Positions 1-6,870 of a DNA stretch of 35,315 nucleotides are shown piece by piece; within the stretch, counting starts at the first letter, position 1; the number at the start of each line of letters is the position of its first letter. The notes beneath the pieces are model-generated. The model ran no database searches. It was given only the letters and a program-made list of their open reading frames with translations, and was not told where the DNA came from. Source of the DNA: Acidobacteriota bacterium. GTDB taxonomy: Bacteria; Acidobacteriota; Vicinamibacteria; Vicinamibacterales; UBA2999. The translations under genes and the position numbers were made by a program. The stretch lies in NCBI GenBank assembly GCA_016210845.1, contig JACQTK010000226.1, positions 1 through 35,315 on the forward strand, given 5' to 3'.

Positions 1-263
1 CACCAGTGTGTCTGCTGTCACGGCGTACTCCGCGCACCGGGAATGGGCCAGCCGCCCATCCGTCATCGCGTGGACGCAAAGGGGCAGGCCGCTGCGCGGC
101 CGTTCGAGCACATAGTGATCGTCCTTCCCACGGCGTTTCAAACGTCGGGGAACGCAGGGGCGGACAAGCGGGTCGAATTCCAAACGCTCTACCAGTGCTT
201 GGTGGACGACGAGGCACGGACTCGAACGATCTGTGACGAAGTCATCCAAGCGGTGCGTGCCGG
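1..263 (+). pseudogene. C-terminal helicase remnant of a TOTE-type conflict system, cut by the left edge
   Basis: Frame 1 is open from the left edge and reads IRHRVDAKGQAAARPFEHIV, then an FQTLYQCLVDDEARTRTICD segment and VIQAVRAGRS. This pattern is characteristic of the SF2 helicase part of TOTE conflict-system proteins, where it normally continues into SPLVLTER and the last helicase motifs. Here similarity stops after AGRS; the frame runs only TTTLT and a stop at 286-288. The last piece of the same family (IYDYADLNVPMLARMF) follows at once in another frame, so roughly the final helicase domain is missing through an internal deletion near position 263. I infer a dead gene. The family assignment is from memory of the consensus, not from a search; a related SF2 helicase family is the alternative. 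Confidence 0.5.
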
Positions 264-290
264 CCGATCTACGACTACGCTGACCTGAAC

Positions 291-926
291 GTGCCGATGC
301 TGGCGCGGATGTTCGATCGGCGATGCCGCGGGTACGAGGCCGTTGGTTACAGCATTGTTCTTCCAGCCAGCGCAATACCGGGCTGGCCGTCCGATGTGCC
401 ATTGCCTGCGGATCCATTGTGGAAGCGAGATTATGCGGCCGGCGTGCAGCGACTCGTTCGCGACGGCGTCGATACGCCGCTGGCAAACCTGTTCGTGACA
501 GCCGCCCAGCCCATTCCCACCGAAATCGAAGGCGCCAATCGAGCGCGCGGCGCGTCCGAGGCGTTCGTCTATAGACGTCTCGAGACACTGCCGGAAACGC
601 GCGGACGCTTCCGGCTGAATGCCGACCTGCCCATCGCATTCGACGGGTGGGGCAGGATGGAAGTCGACTTGCTGTGTGCGGATGCGCGAGTCGTCGTGGA
701 AGTGGACGGCAGTTACCATCTCGCGGATCCCGTCGCCTACCGCCGCGACCGGCGCAAGGACCAGTTGCTTCAGGAGAACGGTTATCTCGTGTTGCGCTAT
801 CTCGCCGAGGACCCGGGCAAGGAACTCGATTCGGTGCTCGACGGAATTCTGCGCGCGTTGAGCTCCAGGCGGAAACCGACTTCCTTGGCGCTTCCCATGG
901 CCGTTGTGCGGGGTAGCCGCCCGTAA
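291..926 (+). CDS. DUF559-like endonuclease-domain protein carrying the tail of the deleted helicase
   Basis: The frame is open from about 264 (RPIYDYADLNVPMLARMFDR) with a GTG at 291, giving 211 residues. Residues 1-25 match the extreme C-terminus of TOTE-type helicases. Residues 45-110 form a linker I do not recognise. Residues ~115-205 resemble DUF559/Vsr-like endonuclease-fold domains: MEVDLLCADARVVVEVDG, then a conserved H, YRRDRRKDQLLQENGYLVLR and a final helix. The EVDG acidic pair and the D-R-x-K-D segment fit the PD-(D/E)xK core. In an intact locus the nuclease was probably fused to, or translated with, the helicase as an anti-parasite effector. With the upstream helicase deleted, the GTG start may be an annotation artefact and the protein may not be made. 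Confidence 0.55.
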   Translation: MPMLARMFDRRCRGYEAVGYSIVLPASAIPGWPSDVPLPADPLWKRDYAAGVQRLVRDGVDTPLANLFVTAAQPIPTEIEGANRARGASEAFVYRRLETLPETRGRFRLNADLPIAFDGWGRMEVDLLCADARVVVEVDGSYHLADPVAYRRDRRKDQLLQENGYLVLRYLAEDPGKELDSVLDGILRALSSRRKPTSLALPMAVVRGSRP

Positions 927-984
927 CCGCTCAGCGCTTTCATGGCCTCAAACCCACAAAGGAACTGAAACGGCTACGGACGGA

Positions 985-1363
985 TCATGCCACCCGGAGG
1001 CGGTCCCGATCTGAATACGGATCGATCTCGACGACGATCTTCCTGACGGCGGCGCTCGGCGTCCTGCGCCGGCCGACCGTCTTCATCGTGATGAACCCGG
1101 CGGCCTCACATTTCGCCAGCGTCCGAGTCAAGTTCGGCTGTGCACGCCCCGTCATGGTGACCAACTCGGCGACCGATTGAGGCTTCCGGTCACGGATCAG
1201 AGCGAGCAGTCGCCGGTTGTCCGGTGTCAGCAGCCGAACGACAGCTTCGACGGAATTGAAGCTCGGTTTGCCGGCGTCGGGCCGGCGCGAGCCGTTCGCC
1301 ACGCGCGACGGCTTTCATCTCCTCGCGCAGCGTTCGCAGGTTCTGAATCTTCGCGTGCTTCAT
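985..1363 (-). pseudogene. HVO_A0114/MarR-like winged-HTH antitoxin of a TumE pair, frameshifted
   Basis: From the ATG at 1363 the frame reads MKHAKIQNLRTLREEMKAVA then RGERLAPA, the usual N-terminus of antitoxins paired with TumE toxins. An apparent extra C near 1282-1286 then moves the reading into the frame that carries the rest: DAGKPSFNSVEAVVRLL, NRRLLALIRDRKPQSVAELV, a winged helix with TGRAQPNLTRTLAKCEAAGF, and the tail VVEIDPYSDRDRLRVA. The second part alone can start at a GTG at 1302 (105 residues) and keeps the whole HTH, so a shortened DNA-binding protein is possible. The ATG at 1363 overlaps the toxin stop as ATGA, the coupling expected for this module. Family known as antitoxin; loss of function is inferred from the frameshift. 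Confidence 0.65.
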
Positions 1364-1714
1364 TTCGGCCTCCGTGCGCTGTCCGTTCGTATGACTTCCA
1401 GGCCAACCCCTCGGTCGCGCAAGACCCGCTCGACCTCGTTGAAGAAGTCATCGACCAAGGTCTCGGGATCCTTGAACCGATACGGCCTGCCTGGACATCG
1501 CACGGACAAGGATCCAGTGATCTGCAGTCTCGCTGCGGCGCTCAAACGGCGAGCCTTTCTCCACCTCGTGTGCGTTGTCAAAGCCGACCAGTCTCGTTCC
1601 GTCTGGCGCGTGAAGCGTAAATGAATAGGACAAGCCATGCGGCCGGTTCTTCGTGGCCTCGACCCGTCTGCATGCGTGAACGAAGCGGACCCGATTAACA
1701 GCGATGTTCGGCAA
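1360..1714 (-). pseudogene. TumE-type (formerly DUF6516) toxin, frameshifted
   Basis: The first part is open from a TTG at 1714 and contains RPHGLSYSFTLHAPDGTRLV, GFDNAHEVEKGSPFERRSE and ADHW. This is the TumE core: RPHG-L-Y, then a GxDN motif, then a DH motif. Near 1505-1525 the match moves to another frame, which supplies GRPYRFKDPETLVDDFFNEV and ERVLRDRGVG, the usual TumE C-terminus. The stop TGA (1362-1360) overlaps the antitoxin ATG by four bases. Toxin-first order and this overlap are typical of TumE-TumA loci. A single indel explains the split. Because the partner antitoxin also carries an indel, the pair looks inactivated. A sequencing or assembly error is the alternative. Confidence 0.65.
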
Positions 1715-2063
1715 AGACCGACGCTGACCGCTCGGAAATCACTACCCGGGTATGTGAACCTGCTCGCGCCTGGGAGCTGGGCCATGTTGACTGTCGGCGG
1801 CACAGCGCTACGCTTGACGCTATCCGGAGGCACGGTGGCCGGAGTCACTGACGCGCGCGAGCCCGGACGAATGAGTGACAACGACCGCTACACATTGCGG
1901 CGCTATGACGAGTGTCGCGCTGCCGCCGAGTACGTGTCGGGAGCGTTCGCGGCTGTTCCGGGGGTGATGCGGGCTCGATGGTGACTTTCATTGTGAGTCC
2001 GTCTTACCGTGCTGCGTGGCCGGCAGAAGTCGATCGAATGCGAGGCGGGATGCCGGCCGCCAG
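1715..2063. other. Intergenic stretch without a recognisable gene
   Basis: This ~350-bp region separates the minus-strand TumE pair from the plus-strand Xre-RES pair. Open frames on both strands are short, overlap one another and show no family resemblance. It should hold the TumE promoter, but I see no convincing -35/-10 there. Confidence 0.4.
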
Positions 2064-2086
2064 ATGGCATCATGATATAATGCCAT
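2064..2086 (+). promoter_or_regulatory. Palindromic operator over the -10 box of the Xre-RES operon
   Basis: Two 7-bp arms, ATGGCAT at 2064-2070 and ATGCCAT at 2080-2086, form a perfect inverted repeat around a 9-bp spacer. A consensus -10 hexamer TATAAT sits at 2076-2081 inside it. The downstream AGGAGG (2092-2097) serves the ATG at 2102. A repressor on the palindrome would block the -10 box, which fits autoregulation by the Xre/ParS-type antitoxin. No good -35 is visible, as is common when an activator is not needed or when an extended -10 is used. The operator role is inferred from position and symmetry. Confidence 0.65.
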
Positions 2087-2101
2087 TTGGCAGGAGGCAA
2101 C

Positions 2102-2539
2102 ATGACGGCGACGGAATACGTCCTCGATGTGCTCGGCGGCGCGACGGTGTTCAAGGGGCGAACGGTACCCACGTCGACCGAGCTTCACCAGCGCATCAAG
2201 CGAGGCCTCCCTTATCGTTCGCTCGAATCCGTTCGGGAACGCCTTGGGTTGTCGGTCCCCGAGACTGCGAGTGTGCTCCATATGCCGCCGCGAACGTTGG
2301 CACGGCGCCGGCGAACGCGCAAACTGGACGCTGACGAATCAGACCGCTTGTATCGAATCGCTCGCGTCGCAGCGCAGGCGTTTGCCGTGTTCGGAACGGA
2401 AGACAAGGCCGCTGCCTGGCTGCGCCGGCCCAATCGGGCTCTCAATGGGGAACTGCCCATTCGCCTGCTCGATACGGATGTCGGTGCCCGCCAAGTCGAA
2501 GACATCCTTGGACGGATTGAGCACGGGGTCGTCAGTTAG
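2102..2539 (+). CDS. Xre/ParS/MbcA-family antitoxin (DUF2384) of an Xre-RES toxin-antitoxin pair
   Basis: The start at 2102 is set by the AGGAGG at 2092-2097; an in-frame TTG at 2087 lacks a binding site. The 145-residue protein has an N-terminal Xre-like half (SLESVRERLGLSVPETASVL then MPPRTLARRRRTRKLDADES) and a C-terminal DUF2384 toxin-binding half (RLYRIARVAAQAFAVFGTED, AWLRRPNRALNGELPIRLLD, then VGARQVEDILGRIEHGVV). Length and order match the family. Antitoxins of this type bind and cover the RES toxin active site and repress their own promoter. The stop TAG shares its last base with the GTG start of the toxin, so translation is coupled. The gene appears intact. Confidence 0.9.
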   Translation: MTATEYVLDVLGGATVFKGRTVPTSTELHQRIKRGLPYRSLESVRERLGLSVPETASVLHMPPRTLARRRRTRKLDADESDRLYRIARVAAQAFAVFGTEDKAAAWLRRPNRALNGELPIRLLDTDVGARQVEDILGRIEHGVVS

Positions 2540-3006
2540 TGCGTGTCTGGCGGATCGCCACCGCGGCGCACGCGGCGTTCGACGGTGAGGGTGCGCGTCG
2601 TTACGGGAGTCGATGGACGCCCAAAGGACTTCCCGCGGTCTTCACATCGGCGACGCTATCACTCGCTGCGCTCGAACGATTCGTGAACACCGATCCCGAT
2701 CTCGAACTCGACGACCTTGTTGCAATCGCGGTCGATACTGGGCCTGCCGTCGCGGTCGAAACCGTCGCTCTCGCCGACTTGCCGCCAGATTGGCGAATCT
2801 ATCCGCCACCGCCGGCCCTTGCGTTGATCGGGGAGCGCTGGGTCTGGAACGCGTTGACGTCCGTTGTTCTGTCAGTGCCGTCCGCGGTCATCCCGAACGA
2901 ACGGAACTTCGTCCTCAATCCCGCGCACCCAGACTTCGGCACGCTGACAGTTCATCCATCTGAGCCGTTCGATTTCGATCCAAGGATGTGGAAGACGAGA
3001 CGCTGA
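2539..3006 (+). CDS. RES-domain toxin (NAD+-consuming, MbcT/ParT type)
   Basis: 155 residues from a GTG that overlaps the antitoxin stop by one base. The sequence begins MRVWRIATAAHAAFDGEGAR and carries the RES signature: RYGSRW, then PAVFTSATLSLAALERF with its conserved R, F/Y, S and E positions, and a C-terminal NERNFVLNPAHPDF segment followed by FDFDPRMW. Known RES toxins degrade NAD+ by phosphorolysis, or ADP-ribosylate a metabolic enzyme; which applies here cannot be told. No frameshift is visible, unlike the neighbouring TumE pair, so this pair may still be functional. It lies at the end of the putative island just before the tRNA scar and may stabilise it. Confidence 0.9.
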   Translation: MRVWRIATAAHAAFDGEGARRYGSRWTPKGLPAVFTSATLSLAALERFVNTDPDLELDDLVAIAVDTGPAVAVETVALADLPPDWRIYPPPPALALIGERWVWNALTSVVLSVPSAVIPNERNFVLNPAHPDFGTLTVHPSEPFDFDPRMWKTRR

Positions 3007-3139
3007 GCGCGGCACCGCGTGCGCAAGGCCGCCCGTCGATGGTCGGCCAAGACAGGCCATTGGCGCTTCCAAATCACGACCCGGGTACTACCCGAAGCCG
3101 AAAAGCCTCAGAATCGTTTCGGAAACGGTCGCGTGGCTC

Positions 3140-3188
3140 TTTGGTTCTGGACCGAGGGTCGCTGGTTCACATCCAGTCGCCCCGACCA
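3140..3188 (+). other. 3'-half copy of tRNA-Pro: probable att scar of an integrated island
   Basis: The 49 bp fold as the 3' part of a tRNA. An anticodon arm TTTGG-TTCTGGA-CCGAG is followed by a 4-nt variable loop, a T arm GCTGG-TTCACAT-CCAGT, the acceptor strand CGCCCCG, discriminator A and an encoded CCA ending at 3188. The T arm and acceptor end GTCGCCCCGACCA are what I expect of bacterial tRNA-Pro. The anticodon loop is one base from the CGG-anticodon version, and the T loop deviates (TTCACAT), so it is not under tRNA selection. No matching 5' half (CGGGGCG acceptor, D arm) precedes it. Tyrosine integrases that use tRNA genes leave exactly such 3' fragments at the far end of the inserted element. 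The intact tRNA-Pro and integrase would lie to the left, outside the window. Confidence 0.55.
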
Positions 3189-3583
3189 CAGTTCAGCGAC
3201 TTCACGCAGCAGTCCCCGCTGCGCCGCAGGAACGGGCTGACCGGCGACGTAACGATCCGCGCCGCCCATGACCTGATGCCGCACTCCCAAACGGCAGCGG
3301 TGCCGACGCAGGTGACAATCCCGCCGGCCGCGGAACGCGGTCACACAATCGACGCCATTCGCTCGGATGCGTAATCGCGCGTCGTGCCCGTCGCGCGTAC
3401 CAGTTCTGTCACTGTCGGAACATCCATGCAATTTCTACGTCGTGATGCGAGGCGCTTTCCGGATCCGCTGAACGCGTCCGCCTGACCTAAGTAGCGCTCC
3501 CGCCACCACTTGCCCAGACGGACCTCGTCCGGGAACGCGGTTTGCCATGGTCCTCGCCGCGTCCTCCCCCCGGAGGGTTCGAT
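3189..3583. other. Intergenic region after the tRNA scar, no gene seen
   Basis: About 395 bp with only short frames lacking family resemblance or good ribosome sites. It probably includes the promoter of the DUF5666 lipoprotein, whose GGAGG site lies at 3572-3576. No clear promoter hexamers were found. Confidence 0.4.
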
Positions 3584-4777
3584 ATGTTCGCGGTTCGACT
3601 GCGTTCTCTGCTCTTCGTCTGTGCCATCGCCGTCGTCGCGGTGGGCTGCGGCCGAGGGACCATGCTGTCTCCGACGGGCCCCACGGCTCCAGAGTCGATG
3701 TCACTCGGACTCGACACCGGCACCGATCTGGTGGCGTCATCGTCATCTTCCGAGCCAGGCGCGTTCGAGACGATGGGTCGCGGCAACGGCCGTGGTAATT
3801 CAGGCGGCAACCCCGGCAGGGGGAAGCACGACGACGATGACCCCGAGAGTGAGGACGACGACGGGGAAGACGGCGACGAAGGCGACGATGACGGCGAGGA
3901 AGATGACGACCGCAGGGGGCCGCCCGAAGGGCGCCACCACGTGTCGGGCTTCGTCACCGCGGTTGCTGCCGATTCGCTGACAGTCCGCGGGCTGACGGTC
4001 ATGGTCGACGCCTCCACGGTGATTCGCCATGGCCACCGGATGCTGACGCTCGACCAGATCCAGATCGGCGACCACGTCCAGGCGCGCGGTACGCTGAACG
4101 GCACCACCCTGCTGGCGAGAGAAATCAAGGTCGAGGACACGGGGCGCGACAACGAAGAGCTGGAAGGCGTCATGGCCGGGCTCACCGGCACGTGCCCGAT
4201 CGTCACGTTCACGCTCGGCACAACCACGGTGACCACGTCGAGCGCCACGCAGTTCGAGCACGTCGAATGCGCCGGGCTGGCCAACGGGCTCGAGGTCGAG
4301 GTGGCGGGCGCGCGCCGGGCCGACGGCTCGGTGCTCGCGGCCCGCGTGAGGGTGGAGCTGGCCGAGGTCGAAGGCGCCATCTCGGGCCTGGCCGGGAGCT
4401 GTCCCGCGCTGACATTCACAGTGGGCACGACTACGGTGACGACCAACAGCGCGACGACGTTCGATGACGGCGCGTGCGCGGCGCTCGCCAACGGTGCCAC
4501 GGTGGAGGTGAAGGGCTTCCGCCAGACGGACGGTGCGATCGCCGCCGTCACGGTGGAGCTCGAGCCGGCCGAAGTGGAGGGCGTGGTGTCGGGCCTGTCC
4601 GGCACGTGCCCGGCGCTGACGCTGACCGTCGGCACGACGGCCGTGACGACAAGCGCCACGACAGTGTTCCATGACGTGGCCTGCGAAACGATCGCGAACG
4701 GCGCCGAGCTGGCAGTGAAGGGGATCATCCAGGCCGGCGGATCAATCGCCGCGACGCGCGTCGAGCCGGAAGACTAG
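3584..4777 (+). CDS. Secreted lipoprotein with an acidic linker and four DUF5666-type domains
   Basis: The start at 3584 follows GGAGG at 3572-3576 and yields 397 residues. Residues 1-22 (MFAVRLRSLLFVCAIAVVAV then GC) are a lipoprotein signal with Cys at the cleavage site. Residues ~65-120 are a very acidic Asp/Glu linker preceded by a Gly/Asn-rich stretch. From ~residue 118 comes a DUF5666 domain (HVSGFVTAVAADSLTVRGLT, DQIQIGDHVQARG), then three repeats of about 68 residues sharing EGV-x-GL-GTCP-x-TFT-GTTTVTT and AC-x-LANG-x-VEV-G. DUF5666 is a small beta-barrel domain of unknown function found in exported proteins. The acidic linker could bind cations or act as a flexible spacer. It is the first gene after the tRNA scar, probably monocistronic. 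Confidence 0.8.
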   Translation: MFAVRLRSLLFVCAIAVVAVGCGRGTMLSPTGPTAPESMSLGLDTGTDLVASSSSSEPGAFETMGRGNGRGNSGGNPGRGKHDDDDPESEDDDGEDGDEGDDDGEEDDDRRGPPEGRHHVSGFVTAVAADSLTVRGLTVMVDASTVIRHGHRMLTLDQIQIGDHVQARGTLNGTTLLAREIKVEDTGRDNEELEGVMAGLTGTCPIVTFTLGTTTVTTSSATQFEHVECAGLANGLEVEVAGARRADGSVLAARVRVELAEVEGAISGLAGSCPALTFTVGTTTVTTNSATTFDDGACAALANGATVEVKGFRQTDGAIAAVTVELEPAEVEGVVSGLSGTCPALTLTVGTTAVTTSATTVFHDVACETIANGAELAVKGIIQAGGSIAATRVEPED

Positions 4778-4920
4778 TGGCGTGTTTCAACTGATGCGCT
4801 ACCACCTGCGACAGCCTTTCGACGCCGGATCTGCTGGCCGCGACAACCCGGGGTCCCCGCCGCGCGGTTTGTGCGCGGTGGGGTGGAGCGGCGCGGCCAG
4901 TCCGGATTTGGGAAAGACAT

Positions 4921-4942
4921 ACCATTAGCGAACCATTAGCGA
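4921..4942 (+). repeat. 11-bp tandem duplication ACCATTAGCGA x2
   Basis: Two perfect adjacent copies of ACCATTAGCGA occupy 4921-4931 and 4932-4942, about 90 bp before the next start codon. It could be replication slippage or a doubled regulatory half-site. The rest of the 256-bp intergenic region 4778-5033 shows nothing recognisable. Confidence 0.8.
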
Positions 4943-5033
4943 GGGCATTTGAGCGTCGCGGGGAATGTCCCTGGGCGTCATCAGAATTGCGATAGGATCC
5001 GCCTCGTCTATTCGCCTTCGAAAGGACCTCACC

Positions 5034-5561
5034 ATGCCTCAGCGTCTGGTATTCACGCTGACCGCCGTGGGGCTGCTCGCGCAGCCGGCCGCCATTGCGC
5101 AAACTGGGCCCACGCCCGCGCCGCTGGAGGCCAACAAGCGGGTGGTCATGGAGTTCTACCGTCCGGGAATCACCCCCGACGAGCGGTACGCGCTCATTCA
5201 CAAGGACTACCTGCAGCACAACGCCGCGTACGTGAAGTACGCCAAGGAGCGCAACATCTCGGGCAACGAGGCGTTCCGCCAGATCCGGCTGGCACAGGCG
5301 GAGGCCATCGCGGCAGGACGCGCCACGCCTCCGGGCCAGGCGGCGCCAGGCGCTCCGCAGGGCAACACGTTCCACGTCCTGTACGCCGAGGGCGACCTCG
5401 TCGTGCGCATCGCCCAGCGCTGGCCCGCCGATCCCACGCGCACCGGACAGTTCTACGAGACGTTCACGTGGGACACGTTCCGCGTGCGCAACGCCAAGCT
5501 CGTGGAGCACTGGGACGGCGCCACGCTGCAGGCGCCCGCACGGGGACGCGGCAGCAACTGA
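5034..5561 (+). CDS. Exported SnoaL/NTF2-like protein
   Basis: 175 residues from the ATG at 5034, which follows an AAAGGA ribosome site. A signal peptide covers residues 1-22 (MPQRLVFTLTAVGLLAQPAA then IAQ). The mature part has the look of a SnoaL-like/NTF2-like alpha+beta barrel: ANKRVVMEFYRPGITPDERY, LIHKDYLQHNAAYVKYAKER, then strands GNTFHVLYAEGDLVVRIAQR, GQFYETFTWDTFRVRNAKLV and the ending EHWDGA. The EHWD ending and the Y-x-QHN motif are typical of the predicted SnoaL-like polyketide-cyclase family, many of which have no known substrate. It precedes the MBL-fold hydrolase gene, separated by a dispersed repeat. Confidence 0.75.
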   Translation: MPQRLVFTLTAVGLLAQPAAIAQTGPTPAPLEANKRVVMEFYRPGITPDERYALIHKDYLQHNAAYVKYAKERNISGNEAFRQIRLAQAEAIAAGRATPPGQAAPGAPQGNTFHVLYAEGDLVVRIAQRWPADPTRTGQFYETFTWDTFRVRNAKLVEHWDGATLQAPARGRGSN

Positions 5562-5570
5562 CGGCAGGCT

Positions 5571-5697
5571 CGCGGACGCCTATTGGCGACAGGCGGCGGG
5601 CACGCTCGGGCACTGGCACCCGACGAACGAGAGGACGGGCGGCGAGAGGGCGAATTGCTGATTGCGGCCGCCCGTCGCGACGCCCCGCCCACGGTGA
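5571..5697 (+). repeat. Dispersed ~127-bp repeat, copy 1 (decayed)
   Basis: Closely matches 6744-6870 in the same orientation, starting TCGCGGACGCCTATTGGCGA and including GGGCGAATTGCTGATTGC (copy 2 has GGACGAATTGCTGATTGC). Copy 2 is the 3' end of the minus-strand lipoprotein gene at 6756-7202, and copy 1 still encodes a similar tail on the minus strand (QQFALSPPVLSFVGCQCP then SVPAACRQ stop). Copy 1 is therefore probably the leftover end of a second copy of that gene. The two copies are direct repeats around the MBL gene. Confidence 0.75.
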
Positions 5698-5727
5698 GGC
5701 CGGTACGAATCGGCCTGGGAGCGCACC

Positions 5728-6690
5728 ATGAGAATCACTATTGCGCTGGCGCTTGGCGCCGTCTTCGCCCTGCTTACGGCGACCGGAATCGGCCAGCAGC
5801 CCGGCCTTCGACAGGAGGTCGAGGTGCTGCAGCCCGGGCCGATGCGGATCGACCCGGTCAAGGAGGGCCTCTTCGTCGTCCGGGGACCGTTTTCCCCGTG
5901 CATGCGCAGCACGTGCCCGCCTGGACGGCCCGGCGACGGCCTGATGCACGAGTCCGGCGACATCGCCGTGCGCGTGACGCCGGACGGCCTCATTCTCGTG
6001 GACGACAAGTTCACCGACCAGCTGGCCGACGTGCTCGCGACGATCAGGACCGTCACCTCCCTGCCCGTCCGCTACATGCTGAACACTCACCATCACGGCG
6101 ATCACGTGAGCGGCAACGTGAACTTCCGGCAGATGGGAATCGACATCATCGCGCACCGGAACATCCGCGAGAACTTCCTCCGCACCAAGGCGCCCGGCGA
6201 GCCGAACATCACGTTCGCCGATCAGGGCTCGCTGCATCTCGGCGGCGTCGACGTGCAGATGTTCCACCTCGGGCGCGGGCACACGAACGGCGACACGATC
6301 GTCTATTTCCCGGATCTGAAGGCCATCCACATGGGCGATCTGGTGATCGACGGCGCCCCGGTCATCGACTACGCGGGCGGCGGCAGCGCGATCGAGTTCG
6401 TGAAGACCATCGAGAGGATCCTGACAATCGACTTCGACGTCGCGATTCCGGGCCACGGCAAGCTGTTCACGAAGGACGAGGTCCGTGCGTACCTCGTCCG
6501 GTTCCAGACGATGAATCAGCGGATGCGCGAGCTGGCGAAGAGCGGATTCCCGAAGGATCGGCTGCAGACGCTCGACCAGGTGCTGGCTGTGTTGGGTCTC
6601 TCGGACCTGGGATGGGAGAACACGGTCAGCACCGCGACGTTCCGGGGCGGCGTCGGCCGGTATTACGACGAGATGGCCGCGGCGCCGTGA
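5728..6690 (+). CDS. Exported metallo-beta-lactamase-fold hydrolase
   Basis: 320 residues with signal peptide MRITIALALGAVFALLTATG at the N-terminus. The metal motif NTHHHGDH places H121, H123, D125 and H126. Further ligands are H185 in GRGHTNGD, D204 in IHMGDLV and H243 in AIPGHG. This is a complete dinuclear zinc set. The MBL-fold family covers beta-lactamases, lactonases and quinone-like hydrolases. The overall layout (DGLILVDDKFTD, then THHHGDHVSGN) is that of the broad periplasmic MBL hydrolases close to class B sequences, but a lactamase activity cannot be claimed. It is flanked by two direct repeats, so it may have arrived or been amplified as a unit. No promoter was identified. Confidence 0.88.
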   Translation: MRITIALALGAVFALLTATGIGQQPGLRQEVEVLQPGPMRIDPVKEGLFVVRGPFSPCMRSTCPPGRPGDGLMHESGDIAVRVTPDGLILVDDKFTDQLADVLATIRTVTSLPVRYMLNTHHHGDHVSGNVNFRQMGIDIIAHRNIRENFLRTKAPGEPNITFADQGSLHLGGVDVQMFHLGRGHTNGDTIVYFPDLKAIHMGDLVIDGAPVIDYAGGGSAIEFVKTIERILTIDFDVAIPGHGKLFTKDEVRAYLVRFQTMNQRMRELAKSGFPKDRLQTLDQVLAVLGLSDLGWENTVSTATFRGGVGRYYDEMAAAP

Positions 6691-6743
6691 GCCCCGCCTT
6701 CCGAAGGCGATTCGGGAGGAGCACGCGCGGCAAAGGCCAGTAG

Positions 6744-6870
6744 AGTCGCGGACGCCTATTGGCGACAGGCGGCCGGGGGATTCGGGCACTGACACCCGAC
6801 AATCGAGGGGGTGGGTGGCGACAGGACGAATTGCTGATTGCCCCCGCCCGTCGCCGCACCCCACGCCCCC
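6744..6870 (+). repeat. Dispersed ~127-bp repeat, copy 2 (3' end of the minus-strand lipoprotein gene)
   Basis: Direct repeat of 5571-5697, here overlapping the last ~115 bases of the gene at 6756-7202. The conserved stretch encodes the Cys-rich tail VGCQCPNPPAACRQ on the minus strand. The copies sit about 1.17 kb apart and bracket the MBL gene. Confidence 0.75.

Noticed and set aside
3140-3188. Functional tRNA-Pro gene
   Set aside because: No 5' acceptor strand or D arm can be found upstream, and both the anticodon and T loops deviate from functional sequences.
3108-3431. Minus frame over the tRNA scar
   Set aside because: Arg/Cys-rich translation without motif; overlaps the tRNA-like sequence.
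5464-6864. Minus-strand frame of 466 codons across the MBL gene
   Set aside because: The complementary plus frame has a full zinc-ligand set; this frame has no motif and exists because of the GC bias. Its ends coincide with the dispersed repeats.
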